From Bacillota bacterium (lineage in GTDB: Bacteria > Bacillota > Clostridia > Oscillospirales > Acutalibacteraceae), in assembly GCA_023420245.1 (NCBI GenBank), contig JAEZWL010000010.1, positions 1-7,473 of the forward strand: DNA of 7,473 bases. Direction: 5' to 3'. Below are positions 6,344 to 7,473 of this stretch, piece after piece. The notes below the pieces were generated by a model. The model had not been told where the DNA came from, made no database searches, and saw nothing but the letters and a program-made list of their open reading frames with translations. The position numbers and the translations under genes were made by a program. Within the stretch, counting starts at the first letter, position 1. Every line of letters begins with the position of its first letter.

Positions 6344-7100
6344 TGGAATTGTCACCTCCGAGCAACGTAACGACTTCAATGATTTTACCAAAGAACTGCC
6401 TGCGGGTATCGTTGCCGCGAATCAGCTCGTCGAATATTTTGCCGTCCTTGATGAACAGAATGCGGCGGCAGTAGCTTGCGGTAAACGCGTCGTGCGTTAC
6501 CATCAGGATTGTGGCTTCCAGATTTCGGTTTAAATTCTCAAAGCTTTCCAGAAGCATACGGGACGATTTGGAATCCAGCGCGCCGGTCGGCTCATCCGCC
6601 AGAATCAACGCCGGATTGGTGATAATCGCGCGGGCGGAGGCGACGCGCTGCTTCTGACCGCCGGACATCTGATACGGATATTTTTCCAGAACATCCTCAA
6701 TTTCCAGCTCCTTTGCCACCTGACGTACCCGCACGTCAATTTCGTTGGCGGGTGTTTTTATGATGGTGAGCGCCAGCGCAATGTTTTCGTAGGCCGTGAG
6801 GGTATCCAGCAGATTAAAATCCTGAAAAATGAACCCGAGCTGCTCCCGGCGGAACTTCGAAAGACCCTTGGAATTGAGCCTGGTGATATCCATGCCATCG
6901 ATATGGATATGGCCCGCCGTAGCGGTATCAATGGTGGAGATGCAGTTCAGCAGCGTAGTTTTACCGCTGCCGGAAGCGCCCATAATGCCGACGAATTCAC
7001 CCTTTCCGACTTCAAAGCTGATATCATCGACCGCCTTGGTGACATTTCCTTTATTCCCGTAGTATTTTTCAATATGTTCAACGGTAAGAATATTCTGCAT
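6333..7100 (-). CDS. Bce-type ABC transporter ATP-binding protein
   Basis: Cytoplasmic ATPase subunit that powers the adjacent permease. The 255 residues contain Walker A GASGSGKTT (41-49), the Q-loop IFQDFNLLD (91-99, Q93), the ABC signature MSGGQKQR (145-152), Walker B ALILADEP (164-171) with catalytic E170, the D-loop ALDS (174-177) and switch histidine H203 in VTHD. The sequence belongs to the MacB/LolD/BceA-type subfamily, consistent with an FtsX-type partner. The start is set at the ATG at 7100, with AAGGAG eight bases upstream; the frame is open 20 codons further, but those codons lie in the promoter region and match no ABC N-terminus. The stop overlaps the permease start by 11 bp, implying coupled translation. 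All catalytic motifs are intact. Confidence 0.95.
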   Translation of the reverse strand: MQNILTVEHIEKYYGNKGNVTKAVDDISFEVGKGEFVGIMGASGSGKTTLLNCISTIDTATAGHIHIDGMDITRLNSKGLSKFRREQLGFIFQDFNLLDTLTAYENIALALTIIKTPANEIDVRVRQVAKELEIEDVLEKYPYQMSGGQKQRVASARAIITNPALILADEPTGALDSKSSRMLLESFENLNRNLEATILMVTHDAFTASYCRRILFIKDGKIFDELIRGNDTRRQFFGKIIEVVTLLGGDNSNVL

Positions 7101-7130
7101 ATAATTAACTCCTTTTTCTTTTGTGCTTTT

Positions 7131-7139
7131 AGTATAATA
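7131..7139 (-). promoter_or_regulatory. -10 element of the transporter operon promoter
   Basis: Overlapping -10 candidates TATTAT (7139-7134) and TATACT (7136-7131) lie 31-39 bases before the ATPase ATG. At 16-18 bases upstream the sequence offers only poor -35 matches such as CAATGG or TGGTAG. A good -10 with a poor -35 next to a repeat-type binding site is what an activator-dependent promoter looks like. Confidence 0.55.
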
Positions 7140-7168
7140 CCGTGCAGAGGATTCTACCATTGCTTTTG

Positions 7169-7196
7169 CTTACAGTATCCTTACAGTTTTGTAAGG
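7169..7196. promoter_or_regulatory. Candidate response-regulator site: tandem CTTACAGT plus inverted repeat
   Basis: CTTACAGT occurs twice, at 7169-7176 and 7180-7187, one 11-bp helical turn apart. The second copy is also part of the perfect inverted repeat CCTTAC-AGTTTT-GTAAGG (7179-7196). On the minus strand it reads as ACTGTAAG tandem half-sites ending about 30 bases upstream of the -10 box. OmpR/PhoB-family response regulators, including BceR types, bind tandem half-sites one turn apart in this position. The regulator gene is not in the window, so the match to it is inferred. Confidence 0.6.
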
Positions 7197-7250
7197 TCAA
7201 AATTTCGGAAATATAGTCGGCTATGCCATATTAAAACATTCAGATTCCGG

Positions 7251-7473
7251 TTAAGCGAACATATTACTCTTGGGGAATACAATCGCAACCATCGTTCCGG
7301 AGCCCTCCGTGGAGGCAATGGAAATACCGAGGTTCAGCTTGGAACAGAGCTTTTTGCACAGGTAAAGACCGATCCCTGTGGATTTTGCCTTTTTTCTGCC
7401 GTTGGCTCCGGTAAAGCCCTTTTCAAAAACACGCGGCAGGTCCTTCTGTTCAATTCCAATTCCGTTATCTGAA
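7251..7473 (-). CDS. Sensor histidine kinase, C-terminal fragment (BceS-like)
   Basis: The last 73 residues of a histidine kinase that is cut by the right edge of the window. Visible are the ATP-binding G1 box DNGIGI (2-7), the F-box region RVFEKGFTG (14-22), GANGRKK (22-28), the G2 box STGIGLYLCKKL (31-42), and the closing strands SIASTEGSGTMVAIVFP (51-67). The KGFTG-x-NGR and STGIGLYL pattern is typical of the intramembrane-sensing BceS group, which has almost no sensory domain and relies on its ABC transporter to detect peptides. The H-box, N-box and membrane helices lie outside the window. The gene ends 150 bp before the transporter ATPase, on the same strand. This supports a kinase-transporter pair, with the response regulator expected further upstream. 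Confidence 0.9.
   Translation of the reverse strand, partial: SDNGIGIEQKDLPRVFEKGFTGANGRKKAKSTGIGLYLCKKLCSKLNLGISIASTEGSGTMVAIVFPKSNMFA

Noticed and set aside
7179..7196. Inverted repeat CCTTAC / GTAAGG considered as a terminator after the kinase gene
   Set aside because: The stem is only 6 bp and AT-rich, no U-run follows it on the minus strand, and it shares its sequence with the tandem repeat. A protein-binding site is the better reading.

Overview
Every recognisable gene in this window lies on the minus strand, so the biology reads from high to low coordinates. The mix is a Bce-type peptide-sensing ABC transporter, an AlkD-type repair protein, a YgjP-like metallopeptidase, an M29 aminopeptidase, L-lactate dehydrogenase and FeoA. 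Together with strong AGGAG-type ribosome binding sites, sigma-A-like promoters and U-tract terminators, it points to a fermentative Firmicute, most likely a clostridium with balanced base composition (Oscillospirales-like). That placement is inferred from gene families, not from a marker gene.

Layout, in transcription order. (1) 7473-7251: the C-terminal end of a histidine kinase, cut by the window edge. (2) 7250-7101: a regulatory gap with two copies of CTTACAGT 11 bp apart, an overlapping inverted repeat and a -10 element, suited to a response-regulator-activated promoter. (3) 7100-4307: the ATPase and the 10-helix permease of a Bce-type transporter, overlapping by 11 bp and closed by a strong hairpin terminator (4232-4276). 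Kinase and transporter look like a detoxification module against cell-envelope-active peptides; the response regulator should lie upstream, outside the window. (4) 4174-2788: an AlkD-like DNA glycosylase and a YgjP-like zinc metallopeptidase, 1 bp apart and probably translationally coupled. (5) 2710-484: an M29 metallo-aminopeptidase and L-lactate dehydrogenase, 34 bp apart, ended by a terminator (421-449). (6) 483-188: a noncoding region holding that terminator and a good minus-strand promoter with an operator-like palindrome. Nothing recognisable was found at about 277-420. (7) 187-1: the start of feoA, presumably the first gene of a ferrous-iron uptake operon that continues out of the window.

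Three longest-ORF starts should be shortened: the AlkD-like gene to 4174, the permease to 6343 and the ABC ATPase to 7100. In each case a Shine-Dalgarno sequence and family length support the internal ATG. No insertion sequence, CRISPR array, tRNA, rRNA or riboswitch was recognised. The families are all known, and I did not find an undescribed system. The observations most worth a second look are the regulatory sites before the transporter and before feoA, and a few substitutions in the lactate dehydrogenase.
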